64,000 nt of DNA. Source: Prionace glauca (lineage: Eukaryota > Chordata > Chondrichthyes > Carcharhiniformes > Carcharhinidae). Position numbers and translations under genes: made by a program. Position 1 is the stretch's first letter. The number at the start of each line of letters is the position of its first letter. Below the pieces are notes generated by a model. That model did no database searches, had not been told where the DNA came from, and was given only the letters and a program-made list of their open reading frames with translations. Below are positions 43,888-54,955 of the stretch, piece after piece. The DNA lies in contig CM075760.1 in assembly GCA_037974335.1 (NCBI GenBank), positions 35,535,609 to 35,599,608 on the forward strand, given 5' to 3'.

Positions 43888-44700
43888 CTGCATTAAAGAG
43901 AAGGAGAATTAACTTGCACAGGAAAACCACACTAATATAATCGCATTGACCAAAACGCATGGACTCTTATTTTCTGTGCCTGAAGAAATTTTCTGGGACT
44001 GAAGAAACAAAAGTGGATTTAATAATGTGAAGATGGAAGACACCACGGATGGAAGATTTATATTCTTAATCATCAAAAATAATTATCCAGTTTCTCAAGT
44101 TTCCTCCATCATTTTCCCTGTCACCACACACATGTCCTAATCAGATGATGTCATAAAATGAGGACAACTGGAGAAACTGAACAGATCTTGCAGGGGAAAA
44201 AAAATTCTGTGCTGTGACAATTCGAATATAAACTTGAACATAAAACACAAATATTATTGTAAGAATTTGAATAAAATCACAGATAAACCCTGTATCGTAA
44301 ATGGGCACAAAGTGAACGCTATTATACCTGTTGAGCATGATGAGCATTTTCCTCAGTTTAGTTCACTTAGTTAAACTTTAAATTATGTTTCGATATTTAT
44401 TCTTCCATCTGCACTGATTAGGATGTAACTTACCTTTGTCAAGACATTTTGATGTGTGACTTTTTACACTGCATCTTCTCAGCCAATTATAGTTCGGGGT
44501 AGTCGTTGAAGTGCCAACAGAATCCTAGCAAGGAATGACCACACATACCCTATGATTATGAATGGCTTCTGTTGTCTTTGCCCTCTGTGTAATATAACTT
44601 CGCCAATTTCACAGAATGGCAAAATTATTACAATTCGGCACAATGCCATTTCAGCAATTGTGATTGCACTGTTTCTCTGAATGTACTTCTCACCGAGAGC
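43888..44700. other. Intron of receptor 2, left part
   Basis: A/T-rich sequence without recognised repeat. Confidence 0.5.
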
Positions 44701-45065
44701 GTTCCACTATCCTATCCTACTAACATTCCACATTCATCCATCCAGATAACTGTGCAGTTAGTTTCTGAATTGTTCAATCGGATCTCCCTCCACCACAATG
44801 TCAGGCAGTTTATCACAAACACCAGTCACTTGCCGTGTAAAAAAGCATTTCCTTAAATCAATTTTGCTGTTTTCACGAATACTGTTCGCTTTATTGTGCG
44901 ATGTTTCTGCTAGTGGAAACATCTTCTCCACATCCAGTAAGTCCAGAACCCTTATTACATTGAAATTTAGTCCCAAACATTTATATACCTTTACTTCAAT
45001 TCCAGAACTTTCACCTAGAAGTGTCATGCACTGTGTGGACTCTAATCAATTTTTTTTTGTGAACT
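44701..45065 (-). mobile_element. Old CR1 LINE C-terminal fragment
   Basis: Reverse frame 44758-45027: VLDLLDVEKMFPLAETS, SKIDLRKCFFTRQVTGVCDK, LPDIVVEGDPIEQF, the C-terminal CR1 block. Further decayed CR1 thumb sequence continues at about 45290-45530. Confidence 0.72.
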
Positions 45066-45091
45066 CCATAATAAATAACTCCTATAGATAT

Positions 45092-45205
45092 TAAAAGCAC
45101 ATTATTGCGGATGCTGGACCTGGAAAATCGCAGCAGGTCTGGCAGCAACGGGATGACGAGAAATAGCTGACGTTTCGAGTCCAATGACCCTTTGTCAAAG
45201 CTATT
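45092..45205 (+). repeat. Dispersed repeat, ATTGCGGATGCTGG family
   Basis: TTATTGCGGATGCTGGACCT, CGCAGCAGGTCTGGCAGCAA, TGACGTTTCGAGTCCAATGA, CCCTTTGTCAAAG in order. A reverse relative is at 62295-62445 and a short relative at about 50795. Class not identified. Confidence 0.75.
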
Positions 45206-45289
45206 TCTTTATCAAAGCAAAGTCTTTATCGATAAATATCTCCGTCTCCAACACTTTATACACTGCTTCATTAAGTCAAATGAGGTTCG

Positions 45290-45530
45290 TCCAGGATGAC
45301 TCACCCTTTAGAAAAACATGTTCTGAGTTATTTCACCCCTTCTGCCCCTTGCTCTTGGCAACTCCACCAGAATAAATTGTTTCTTCCATACAGATCTTTG
45401 GAACCTTTAATAATTTTCATCGAAGCCTTTTACTAGTCCTTTAATCTTATCTATGGAATGTACAACAAATGCAATTTAAGTAACCGTTCCTGAGAATTTA
45501 CTATCGAAGTCTTGGTATCGTTATGGCGAA
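45290..45530 (-). mobile_element. Decayed CR1 LINE piece
   Basis: Reverse sequence resembling the VKRLR..., LFSLE and VSSFPRTN parts of CR1, strongly diverged. Confidence 0.45.
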
Positions 45531-45717
45531 TCTACATTCCACCATTTTTGAAACGCCAAGTCTATCCTTCATACGGTGACGTGGCAGGAAAATAATGTAT
45601 TGCTCCGAGTCGGCAGAACCAGAGATGTATAGAATATCGGATATCTTACATCCCTTTGTGCACAGTATCCTTGAGATACAATCAGTAGACCACAAAGAAT
45701 TTATTTTGATGCCTTAC

Positions 45718-45787
45718 CTGGGACCGCGATGACAGCAAGTGTAGTGTAGTAAATGGCGTATGGTAGTCCAGTAGGTGGAGCGTGCAT
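45718..45787 (-). CDS. GPR139-like receptor 2, exon 1
   Basis: 70 nt on the minus strand from ATG at 45787 to donor GTAAGG (gt at 45717-45716). It encodes MHAPPTGLPYAIYYTTLAVI then AVP, and the first base of a split codon; joined to exon 2 it reads AVP-A-NFVAIVIL. Length, phase and position in TM1 equal exon 1 of receptor 3. Too short for ordinary ORF calling, so it was found by matching the paralogue pattern. Intron 1.83 kb. Confidence 0.85.
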
Positions 45788-45968
45788 CTTCTGTGAGACG
45801 CAGTAATGTCGAACTGAGAATCACTTGTGTCTGTTCAACTTTCAAATAATACTCTATTATACCTGGTTTTATCCCCCCTAGGCACAATTAGCTAACTATA
45901 TCAATAATGTTACTTACACTCACTGAACAAACACCATTAATTAAACAATGAATCATGGTGGATTGTAT
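45788..45968. promoter_or_regulatory. Upstream region of receptor 2
   Basis: A/T-rich 180 bp between the exon 1 ATG and a CR1 tail. It presumably holds the 5' UTR; no clear promoter motif was seen. Confidence 0.35.
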
Positions 45969-47565
45969 TGAACATAGAACATAGAACATTACAGCGCAGA
46001 ACAGGCCCTTCGGCCCACGATGTTGCGCTGACCAGTTACAAAACAATGACCCACTAGCCTAAACCAATCCATTTTCATCCATAAACCTATCCACAGATCT
46101 CTTAAACGCCCCCAAACTAGGCGCATTTACAACTGCAGCTGGCAGGGCATTCCAGTCCCTCACCACCCTCTGGGTAAAGAACCTACCCCTGACATCAGTC
46201 CTATAACTACCCCCCCTTAATTTAAAGTCGTGCCCCCTCGTGCTAGCTTTCTCCATCCTAGGAAAAAGGCTATCACTATTTACCCTGTCTAAACCTCTAA
46301 TCATCTTATATGTTTCAATAAGGTCCCCTCTTAGCCGCCTTCTTTCCAGCGAAAACAACCCCAAATCTCTCAGTCTCTCCTCATAGGATCACCCTTCCAT
46401 ACCAGGCAACATACTGGTAAACCTCTTCTGCACCCTCTCCAAAGCCTCTACATCCTTCCTGTAATGTGGGGACCAGAACTGCACACAAAACTCCAAGTGC
46501 GGCCGCACCAGAGTTGTGTACAGTTGCATCATGACGCTGCGACTCCTAAATTCAATCCCCCTACCAATAAACGCCAAGACACCGTATGCCTTCTTAACAA
46601 CCTTATCTACTTGATTCCCAACTTTCAGGGATCTATGTACACATACACCTAGATCCCTCTGCTCCTCCACACTATTCAAAGTCCTCCCGTTAGCCCTGTA
46701 CTCAACACATCTGTTATTCCTACCGAAATGAATTACCTCACACTTCACCACATTAAACTCCATCCGCCACCTCGCAGCCCAGCTCTGCAACTTTTCTAAG
46801 TCACCCTGCAAACTATGACACCCTTCCTCACAATCTACCACACCTCCGACTTTGGTGTCATCAGCAAACTTACTAATCCACCCAACTATACCCTCATCCA
46901 GATCATTAATAAAAATTACAAACAGCAGTGGCCCCAAAACAGATCCCTGAGGCACACCATTCGTAACCGAACTCCATGACGAATATTTAACATCAACCAT
47001 CACCCTCTGTCTCCTATCTGCTAGCCAATTCCTGATCCAATTACCTAGATCACCCCCAATCCCATACATCTGCATTTTCTGCAGAAGCCTACCATGGTGA
47101 ACCTTATCAAACGCCTTGCTAAAATCCATATACACCACATCAACTGCCTTACCCCTATCCACCTCTTTGGTCACTTTCTGAAAGAACTCGATAAGGTTAG
47201 TAAGGCACGACCTACCCGCTACAAAACCATGCTGACTGTCTCTAATCAATTCATTACTCTCCAAATAACTATAAATCCTGTCTCTAATAATCCTTTCCAA
47301 AACCTTACCCACCACAGAAGTAAGACTCACCGGTCTATAATTCCCAGGGAAGTCTCTTCTCCCCTTCTTAAACAATGGGACAACATTTGCTGTCCTCCAA
47401 TCTTCCGGTCCTATACCAGAGACCAACGACGATCTGAAGATCAGAGCCAGAGGCTTCGCAATCACCTCTCTTGCCTCCCAAAGAATCCTAGGGTAAATCC
47501 CATCCGGACCAGGGGACCTATCTATTTTCAAACCCTCTATTGCTTGAGGAAGCACTTTGATGTGT
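45969..47565 (-). mobile_element. CR1 LINE, near-complete RT, TTCTATG-tail family
   Basis: Reverse copy with its tail at the left (ACATAGAACATAGAACATTA, CAGGCCCTTCGGCCCACGAT). Frame 46389-47555 (388 residues): DRSPGPDGIYPRILWEA, NYRPVSLTSVVGKVLERII, QHGFVAGRSCLTNLIEF, VVYMDFSKAFDKVHHGRLL, NGVPQGSVLGPLLF, KFADDTKVGG, RPHLEFCVQFWSPHYRKD. A small insertion near 46387 shifts the frame before the C-terminal block (46059-46364: GLFSLERRRLRGDLIETY to VDRFMDENGLV). Catalytic DD intact; endonuclease absent (5' truncation). Lies just upstream of receptor 2. Confidence 0.94.
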
Positions 47566-47885
47566 TTTTTTTTGCTTCAGTGTTGAAGTCATAGCTGGAA
47601 CACAATTACAAATATGTGATTTTAAATGAAATGCACGTATTTTAACAGAAGTGACCTGCTGATTTTCACACTTAAATGCACCTTCAATCCGACAATGAAG
47701 TTGTTTATTGCTAACTGATATTCTAATTCGGCCAGCATCAATTTCATCTGTATGAAAGGCCTGGAATTGAATAACGGTATGAAAATAAAGATGGCCTATC
47801 GACAAGAAACTTGTACAAATGACCATGAAAATCAAGGAAACGTCAAAACTGGGCGATTATTCTATCATTATGATCGCAGGCTCCA
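47566..47885. other. Spacer
   Basis: Nothing recognised. Confidence 0.4.
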
Positions 47886-48665
47886 GAACGGACAGTCATA
47901 GAAGCATGCAGTCCAGAAGAGTCCCTTTGGCACATCAATTTCGCACCAACAAAAATGCGTTAAATCTAAATTAATCCCACTTGGCCCATCTTTTTTAATG
48001 TTATGAAATGTCATGTGCTCATCAATGTACTTTTCAAAGTTTGCATGTATTCATGCCTCTCCAATTCTCCAGGCAGTGCATTCCGGACTTTCAACTCTCT
48101 CTGTGAAAAAAACTGTTTCCTTGCATGCCCTCTAAGCCTCCTGCATCTCACCTGCAAATTATGTCCCTTTCCTATTGACCCTTCAACAATGGGGAGCAGC
48201 AATTTCCTCCCTATCTTGTCCATAAAGTTCTTGGCCTTATCCAATCCAATTAGATTCCCTTTCTGCCTCCTCTGCTCGAAACAACACGGTCTTTTTCAAC
48301 CTCTCTTCATATCTAAAACTGTGTATCTCAGGCGCTATTCCAGTGAATATTGGCTTCAGCCTCGCCAATTAAATCACGTGCTCCTAAAATGGGTCCTCCA
48401 GGTCTGCATACAGTACTTCCAGCTTTTGCCTATCCAAAGTTTCATACAGTTCCAATATATCCGACCTGTTCATGTAATCTTTTCCACGAGCGTTAGAGAA
48501 GTTCTTCTGAACTATCATATTACTCTGTCCTGCCCTTTCAGCGATCACTGGAGAAACATCCTAAGATCATTTTGCTCCTCTGAGCTGCGTTGTGTTCTTC
48601 CATCCATTGCGTTCTCCCTTGTTATATTTCCCCTTCCAAAGTGTATAATTTAGCACAATATGGGT
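47886..48665 (-). mobile_element. Old CR1-group LINE
   Basis: Reverse copy: DKIGRKLLLPIVEGSIGKGH, LQVRCRRLRGHARKQFFSQR, ELKVRNALPGELERHEYMQT in frame 48011-48244, then decayed thumb sequence to the right. Confidence 0.75.
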
Positions 48666-48689
48666 TTATGCTCCTGATCAACCACACCT

Positions 48690-49290
48690 GGCTGCTCAAA
48701 GAAACATCGGAACATTGGAATTGTGTGCAAAAGCCTGCAACATCAGCCCTTCAATCATGCTCCGCCATTCAATCAAATCAAGGCTAATCTTGTCTTGTCT
48801 CAAATCCACCACCCCACCTGCTCCCCAAATACCTCTTTCTCTCTTGTTACCGGAAATGTATCTGTCTCCCTGTCGAAACCATTCAAGCTCCATTGAGCAG
48901 TGTGATAGCGAGTTCCACAAATCCATCAACTTTTGCGAGAATTAGTTCCTCCTCATCTCAGTACTTAATCCATAACCTCTCAACATATATATGTGAGCTC
49001 TTTTTCTCTAGATTGCCCCATAAGAGAAAACTCTACCTCGTCGATCTCTTTTAAAATTTGATATACCTCCATCAGATTCTCTCATCTCTATCTTTCTGCA
49101 ACCCATATTTTTTTTCGCTACTATCGACGCTGGCGTTTTTTGTTTAATCGCCCTTAGACTTAATTACCATCCGTCACCTTCTCATCTAGATCGTACTGAA
49201 AAAAAAATCTTGTTTCGGCATGACCTCTGACAAAAGCATCTAAATATCCCTGTTCAAAACTTATCTCTTCTTTGGAATGTTGTCCAATAG
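48690..49290 (-). mobile_element. Old CR1 LINE 3' end
   Basis: Reverse 3' UTR and C-terminus: ACATCGGAACATTGGAATTG, CATGCTCCGCCATTCAATCA, CTTGTCTCAAATCCACCACC, then decayed coding sequence. Similar in plan to the TTCTTATG family but much more diverged. Confidence 0.65.
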
Positions 49291-49735
49291 TTTCCTTATG
49301 AATCACTTAAGTCTCACTGGACTTTAATGTCCTGGTGGATAACTACTTCACTTTAAGGAATGTGGAACCATATAACTGCCCTCCAATCATTTGCTACCCT
49401 CCCTGTCTCCAGAGGGAATTACACATTTGGGTAAAAAATACTATAATTTATTTCCTGCCACCCAACCGCAGCCTGGGATACAATTTATTCCCGACCTGGG
49501 AACTTGTTAAATTAAAACAACGTGAATCTCAAATGCCTCCTAACTCAGAACTTTAAAATGGATACTGCCTGGGTTAGCCACATTCCTCAATACAATTAGC
49601 TGGGAAAATCATAAGCGTTTATTTCTGTTCTCTTATCTGTTCTTGGATACACGACAACAAGTTTTAGTGTTTTTGTTTTTACAAAGTTCTCAGTATTACA
49701 AAGTTCATTAACCCGTTCCCTGTTTCAACTAGTAA
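49291..49735. other. Spacer
   Basis: No recognised feature. Confidence 0.4.
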
Positions 49736-49949
49736 ATAGGGAGGAGGATAGCTTTGGTTCACTGGAGGACTTCGACGGGTTGGCCAGCTTGAGGTGATGC
49801 GCTCGGGCGGAACAACCAAGGCAAAGGGAATACATGATAAACACAGAACCTTTGGAATCTCCGCGGAAACGTGGGAGTGCGTGTACAGCAGTCCATTAAT
49901 GTAGCAGAACATGAGCATAAAGCGGTTAATACGTTTTTTTTCAGAATGG

Positions 49950-50490
49950 AAGCGTGTGTACAGTGGGATCCGATGGGAATTAGTTTTGGGGCCCTTGCAT
50001 CTGTGATTTATATGAATGATTTGGACTTGAAAGTGGGAACTTGATCGGTGAGTTACCGAGGATACAAACATTTGTGAGGCGGTAAATACGCAGGTGTATA
50101 ATGTCCAGTCACAGGACAATATAGACGAGCTGGTGAGATGGGTTGATCAGTGGGAAATGGAATTCGATCCGGATGAATGTGAAGTGATGCATTCGGGCGG
50201 GACAAGTAAGACAAGAGAATAAACCATGACGGAAAGGATCGTGTGGAGCTCCGAAGGACCTAGTTATCGATATGCAACAGGACAGATGGATAAAGCGGTT
50301 GACAAGGCAAGTGGTATACTTGCCGTTTTTACCCGAAACATAGAGCTTCCGAGAGCAGGGAGCTAATGCTGTAACTATATCAACCTAGGATAGGCAGTAG
50401 CTGATGCATTGTATGCAGTTCCGAAACTTACATTTCGGAGAGATGTGGTCGCACTGGAAAAGCTGCAGAGTGGAATCCACCATTCTCAAC
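49950..50490 (+). mobile_element. Old CR1-group LINE, RT thumb fragment
   Basis: Forward decayed sequence: cognates of GISFGALASVIYMNDLDLK, VGDLIGELPRIQTFVRR (FADDT region), WVDQWEMEFDPDECEVMHSG, DKAVDKASGILAVFTRNIE, and MQFRNLHFGEMWSHWKSCR. Confidence 0.7.
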
Positions 50491-51051
50491 TGGTCTGGCT
50501 CACACGTGACTCCAAATCCAGAGGAATGTAGTTGATTATTAACTCTCTTCTGAATGGGCTGAAAAAGCCAGTGAATCGAATGGCAATTAGAGATAAGCTG
50601 CAAATGTTCACCCGGCCAGCGATGCCCTCGACCCAGAAATGAATTTTTTTAAAAATGCTAATTCACATTTTGTTCTATTTGTTGTGGAACAAAGTGACAT
50701 TCCTTGTCTTTTTTTTGTTGCTTTACACCTCGGTCCTTTAACTTTTAAGGCAGTTGACGTTGCAAGAAGAAAATTAATCCATTGTGACCCAAAAACAAGG
50801 CACTACAGATGCTGCAAATTTCACCTGAAAACCGAAAATGTTCGAAAAACAGCGTTCAAAAAGCTTATACATAAAGAGAAATAAAGTGAACCCTTCAGAA
50901 GTATTTAGACACTTAATTGTCTACTCACAAGTACGCAGTCGGGGAAAATATCGAGGGTGACCTAATGTCTTGTAATTGGATGGAAGACTGGAGTGATTCT
51001 ATGACCATGGGTATAATGTTGAGAAACAAATTAGTCAGGTCCCGTGCACAA
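50491..51051. other. Spacer with short dispersed-repeat remnant
   Basis: At about 50795-50880 ACTACAGATGCTGCAAATTT resembles the start of the ATTGCGGATGCTGG repeat family. Otherwise nothing recognised. Confidence 0.45.
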
Positions 51052-51123
51052 GGGGGTGTAGCTCAGTAGTAGAGCGTTTGACTGCAGATCAAGAAGTCCT
51101 CGGTTCAAACCCGAGTGCCCCCT
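51052..51123 (+). tRNA. tRNA-Cys (GCA)
   Basis: 72 bases. Acceptor GGGGGTG pairs with TGCCCCC; D arm GCTCAGTAGTAGAGC; anticodon stem TTTGA/TCAAG around loop CTGCAGA with anticodon GCA; T arm CTCGG TTCAAAC CCGAG; discriminator T. A box (TAGCTCAGTAG) and B box (GGTTCAAACCC) are intact. A T-rich run follows at about 51136-51146 and could end Pol III transcription. All stems pair. Confidence 0.96.
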
Positions 51124-51970
51124 TTGCAGGTCATTTGTTTCTTTTCACTTACTTCCTTTTTAAGAATGCTGCATTGCAGAAGAACATGATTCGCCTAAAA
51201 TGGTTTGGTAACACATGTTCGGCTGTTGGGAAATGGCCCTGCACCAATGCAAGTATGTATTTCGTTGAAAAAAAATATCATTATCTGCTCCATCAAACTA
51301 CTTGCCTCCAGACAGAAAATTATTCAACTCCTTGAAATCTCAGTTTAAACTTCTTTGCTCCAAGGAGAACAATTCCTAAAACTATAATCTCCCAACGTAA
51401 TTGTATTTCCAAATCTCAGGACACGATGCAAGGCAGGGGATTGAGAGGAGCTTTTGAAAAACTTTGCCAGTTGCAGGTGGGGAAAATGGAGAAGGAACCA
51501 AACCAGATAAACCCAGTCTCTAGCTTTGTGAATCATGAGAAACTCTTTGGGGATGGGAATCAGAGGAGATTGAAGGGTGAACTTTCCGACTGAGCAGAAA
51601 CAGTCAAGACACTTTCCCTTTTTTAACACTCTGGGACATTGCCCCTGCTATTGACAATCACAATATTAGATCAGAGGCATTGAAAGGATTTGCATTATTG
51701 AACATCAGGAATTCAAAACTTAAAGCAGCTTCGGGACAGTCAGAATTCTTGTTAACAAATAAAAATAGCAAAAGGCTCGAAGGGGGATAGCGCCTATTGT
51801 AGAAGAGCTTGTTCCCAGTGACATGGATGTGTCTGCCATGGGTGAGCTTCGACAATGACACATAACTAGTATCTAATGATTTAACCAATTAGGCATCTAT
51901 GAAATAATGCAATGCCTAAAAAAGCCCATCTATTATGTTCTCTTCCTCAGCTCCACAGACAATAAGAAAG
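51124..51970. other. Spacer
   Basis: No recognised gene or repeat in about 850 bases. Confidence 0.45.
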
Positions 51971-53682
51971 GAGCAAGAGACTGGTTAGAGGGAAAATTGG
52001 TCCTCTTAGGGACAAAGGAGGGGAGCTATGTACCGAGTCTGAGGGAATGGGGGAGATCCTGAATGAATACTTTGCATCGGTATTCACGAAGGAGAGGGGG
52101 TCTGTGTTGTGTAGTGTCTTGGAGGGAGCTGTAGATCAGTGGAAGGAAATATCCATTACGAGGGAGGAAGTACTAAGGTTTTTAGGGAGCATAAAAACGG
52201 ATAAAGCTCCGGGGCCTGATGGTATTTATCCCAGGCTGCTGAGGGAGGTGAAAGATGAAATTGCTGGGCCTCTGACGCAAATCTTTGTCTCTTCTTTGGA
52301 CATTGGTGAGGTCCCAGAAGACTGGAGGGTAGTTAATGTGGTACCGCTGTTTAGAAAAGGTAGTAGGGATAACCCGGGTAATTATAGACCAGTGAGTTTG
52401 ACATCGGCGGTAGGAAAATTATTGGAAAAAAAATTTAGGGGTAGGATGTATGAGCATTTGGAGCGTTGCAATCTGATTAGGGATATGCAACATGGCTTTG
52501 TTAGGGGGAGGTCTTGCCTTACGAATCTGATAGAATTCTTTGAGGAGGTGACAAAAATGGTTGGCGATGGGCGAGCCGTTGATATCATCTATATGGATTT
52601 CAGTAAGGCATTTGACAAAGTCCCTCATGGTAGGCTGGTAGAAAAGGATAGGGCACATGGGATACAAGGACAGGTAGCTAGGTGGATTGAAAACTGGCTG
52701 GGCAATAGGAGGCAGAGAGTAGTTGTCGAGGGGACCTTTTCGGGCTGGAGGCCAGTCACCAGTGGTGTGCCACAGCGCTCAGTACTGGGACCTCTCCTCT
52801 TTGTAATATATATAAACGACTTGGAAGAGAGCGTACGTGGTGTGATCAGCAAGTTTGCGGATGACACCAAGATGGCAGGATTGGCGGATACCGAGGAGGA
52901 ATGTCAGGTGACACAGCAGCATATAGATAAGTTGGTATATTGGGCAGATAGGTGGCAGATGGACTTTAATCCTGACAAATGCGAGGTGATGCATTTTGGA
53001 AGGAATAATGCAGAGAGGAGCTACGTGATAAAAGGTAGACCGATTAGGAGTATAGAAATACAGAGGGACCTGGGAGTGCAGGTTCACAAGTCTCTGAAGG
53101 TGGCGACACAAGTAGAGAAGGTTGTGAGGAAAGCTTATGGAATGCTAGCCTTTATAGGAAGGGGTATAGAGTATAAAAGCTGCCGTCTAATGCTACAGAG
53201 CGTTGGTTAGACCGCATTTGGAGTACTGCGTCCACTTCTGGTCACCTTACTACCGGAAGGACGTGGAGACTCTGGAGAGAGTGCAGAGGAGGTTTACCAG
53301 GATGTTGCGTGGCATGGAAGGACTGAGTTACGAGGAAAGGTTGGAGAAACTGGGACTCTTCTCCTTGGAAAGACGGAGATTAAGGGGGGACATGATAGAG
53401 TTATATAAAACACTGAAGGGAATAGATAGAGTCAATAGTGGTAGGCTGTTCCCTAGATTGTGGACAATTACGAGAGGTCACGATCTAAGGGTAAGGGGGG
53501 AGAAGTATAATTTGGATATGAGAGGAAGATTCTTCACGCAGAGGGTCGTGGGGGTATTGAACGCATTGAAGAGTAGGGTGGTGGAGGCAGGCACGTTGGA
53601 CTTGTTTAAGGTTTACTTAGATCGACACATGAGCGAAACAAGGGTGGAGGGTTACAGTAGAGGTATTAAATAGGGTCAGAGC
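51971..53682 (+). mobile_element. CR1 LINE of a third subfamily, long RT
   Basis: Frame 52047-53210 (387 residues) and 53203-53673 (156 residues) form one RT ORF with a small deletion near 53200. Motifs: GEILNEYFASVFTKERG, KAPGPDGIYPRLLREV, NYRPVSLTSAVGKLLE, QHGFVRGRSCLTNLIEFF, IIYMDFSKAFDKVPHGRL, SGVPQRSVLGPLLF, KFADDTKMAG, MDFNPDKCEVMHFGRN, RPHLEYCVHFWSPYYRKD, LFSLERRRLRGD, FFTQRVVGVLN. The RT starts just after a linker (RGKIGPLRDKGGELC). It lacks the GGGCCGAAGGGCC tail directly after its stop. Confidence 0.93.
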
Positions 53683-53739
53683 CTCGGGACGACACCGGAA
53701 ATGTCAGAATTACATGTTAACGTTTTTGTCTTTTTATTC

Positions 53740-54192
53740 CGCAGATGGAGGTCCACCTCGATGTCAAACGAGGGGCATGCACGCGGTGGGTCGTGCGTGG
53801 GCTGCTCTTGGAGGTTCCGGGAGTGGCCTAGTACTTCGTGTCGGTGTGTGTGCTTAATCCTGGACCAGCAGACGGACACCACAACAGCTCGGTGACTAGC
53901 ACTGCTAGCTGTGCAGATGCATGGATTAGGGCCTGTGCCTGTGGGAGTTTGCACATTCTCCCTGTGGTTGTGTGGGTTTCCTCCGGGTGCTCTGGTTTCC
54001 TCCCACACCCCAAAGATGTGCTCTTAGGCTGATTTGGTGTACCAAATTGACACTATTCTCCCCTGAATCTGGCTAAATTAGAGGTTCCACTCACATACAC
54101 ACAGGGCAGTGTACGTGTCGGAGGACGCGGCGGCGCGGGCTCATTGGGCCGAAGGGCCTGTTTCCCATGCTGGGTTGTTCTTTGTTCTTTAT
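53740..54192 (+). mobile_element. SINE-like element with GGGCCGAAGGGCC tail
   Basis: Cognate of 15900-16354: GAGGGGCATGCACGCGGTGG, CTCGGTGACTAGCACTGCTA, GGTTTCCTCCGGGTGCTCTG, AAGATGTGCTCTTAGGCTGA, GGGCCGAAGGGCCTGTTTCC, then TTGTTCTTTGTTCT. It lies 60 bases after the third-subfamily CR1. Confidence 0.8.
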
Positions 54193-54750
54193 CAGGAGGT
54201 ACTCCAATGCAAAGTGGAGGAACATCACCTGATCTCCTGATTTGGTACTTACTGCATTCCGGGCTGAACAATGAGCTCAACAACTTCATAACATCTCTTT
54301 TCCTCCATCTTAACCCCATTTCCTGTTATTTTGTTTCATTTCATATATCGTATTTATTAATTTTTTTATTATTATACATCTTCATAATTTCCATTTTACC
54401 TTGTTTATTTAAAATCTCACTTTCTATCTTGTTTCCCCCACTCCCTCCACCCCATTCGGGCCTTCTCTTACACTTCATTTATCCTGCCATTTACACATTC
54501 TGATCTCCTAATGGACAACTAACAACACCTTTCTTAGCCATGCTCACTACCATTGAAATTCTGCCTATTTTTGTATTTATATGTGACACTTTTGTCACCC
54601 ACCACACACATGCACCCCTCACCGTTACAGTATCAATCTCGTCCAAATGTCTTTGTCTTCAGCTCTGACAAAGGGCCATCCAGACCCTTCTGTGATCACT
54701 GTAGGGATTCACTGATTCATTCTATATGCTGAAACACCAGCGAGCTCACA
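54193..54750. other. A/T-rich spacer
   Basis: Around 54660-54700 the phrase AGCTCTGACAAAGGGCCATC recalls the end of the ATTGCGGATGCTGG repeat family. No gene recognised. Confidence 0.45.
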
Positions 54751-54751
54751 T

Positions 54752-54955
54752 AGGAAAATAGAACATTACAGGCCCTTTGGTCCTCAATGTTGTGTCGAGC
54801 AATGTCCAAACCCAAGGTCATGCTATCCCACTCCCTATCATTCTGGAGTGCTCCATGTGCCTATCAAATAACCGCTTGAAAGTTTTTAGAGTGTCCGACT
54901 CCACTATCACAGCAGACAGTGTATTCCACACCCCAGCTACTCTGAGTGAAGAATC
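54752..54955 (-). mobile_element. CR1-type C-terminal/tail fragment
   Basis: Reverse: AATAGAACATTACAGGCCCT, TTGGTCCTCAATGTTGTGTC, the SDTLKTFKRLFDRHMEHS-like codons, ending at the junction with the next CR1. Confidence 0.7.
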
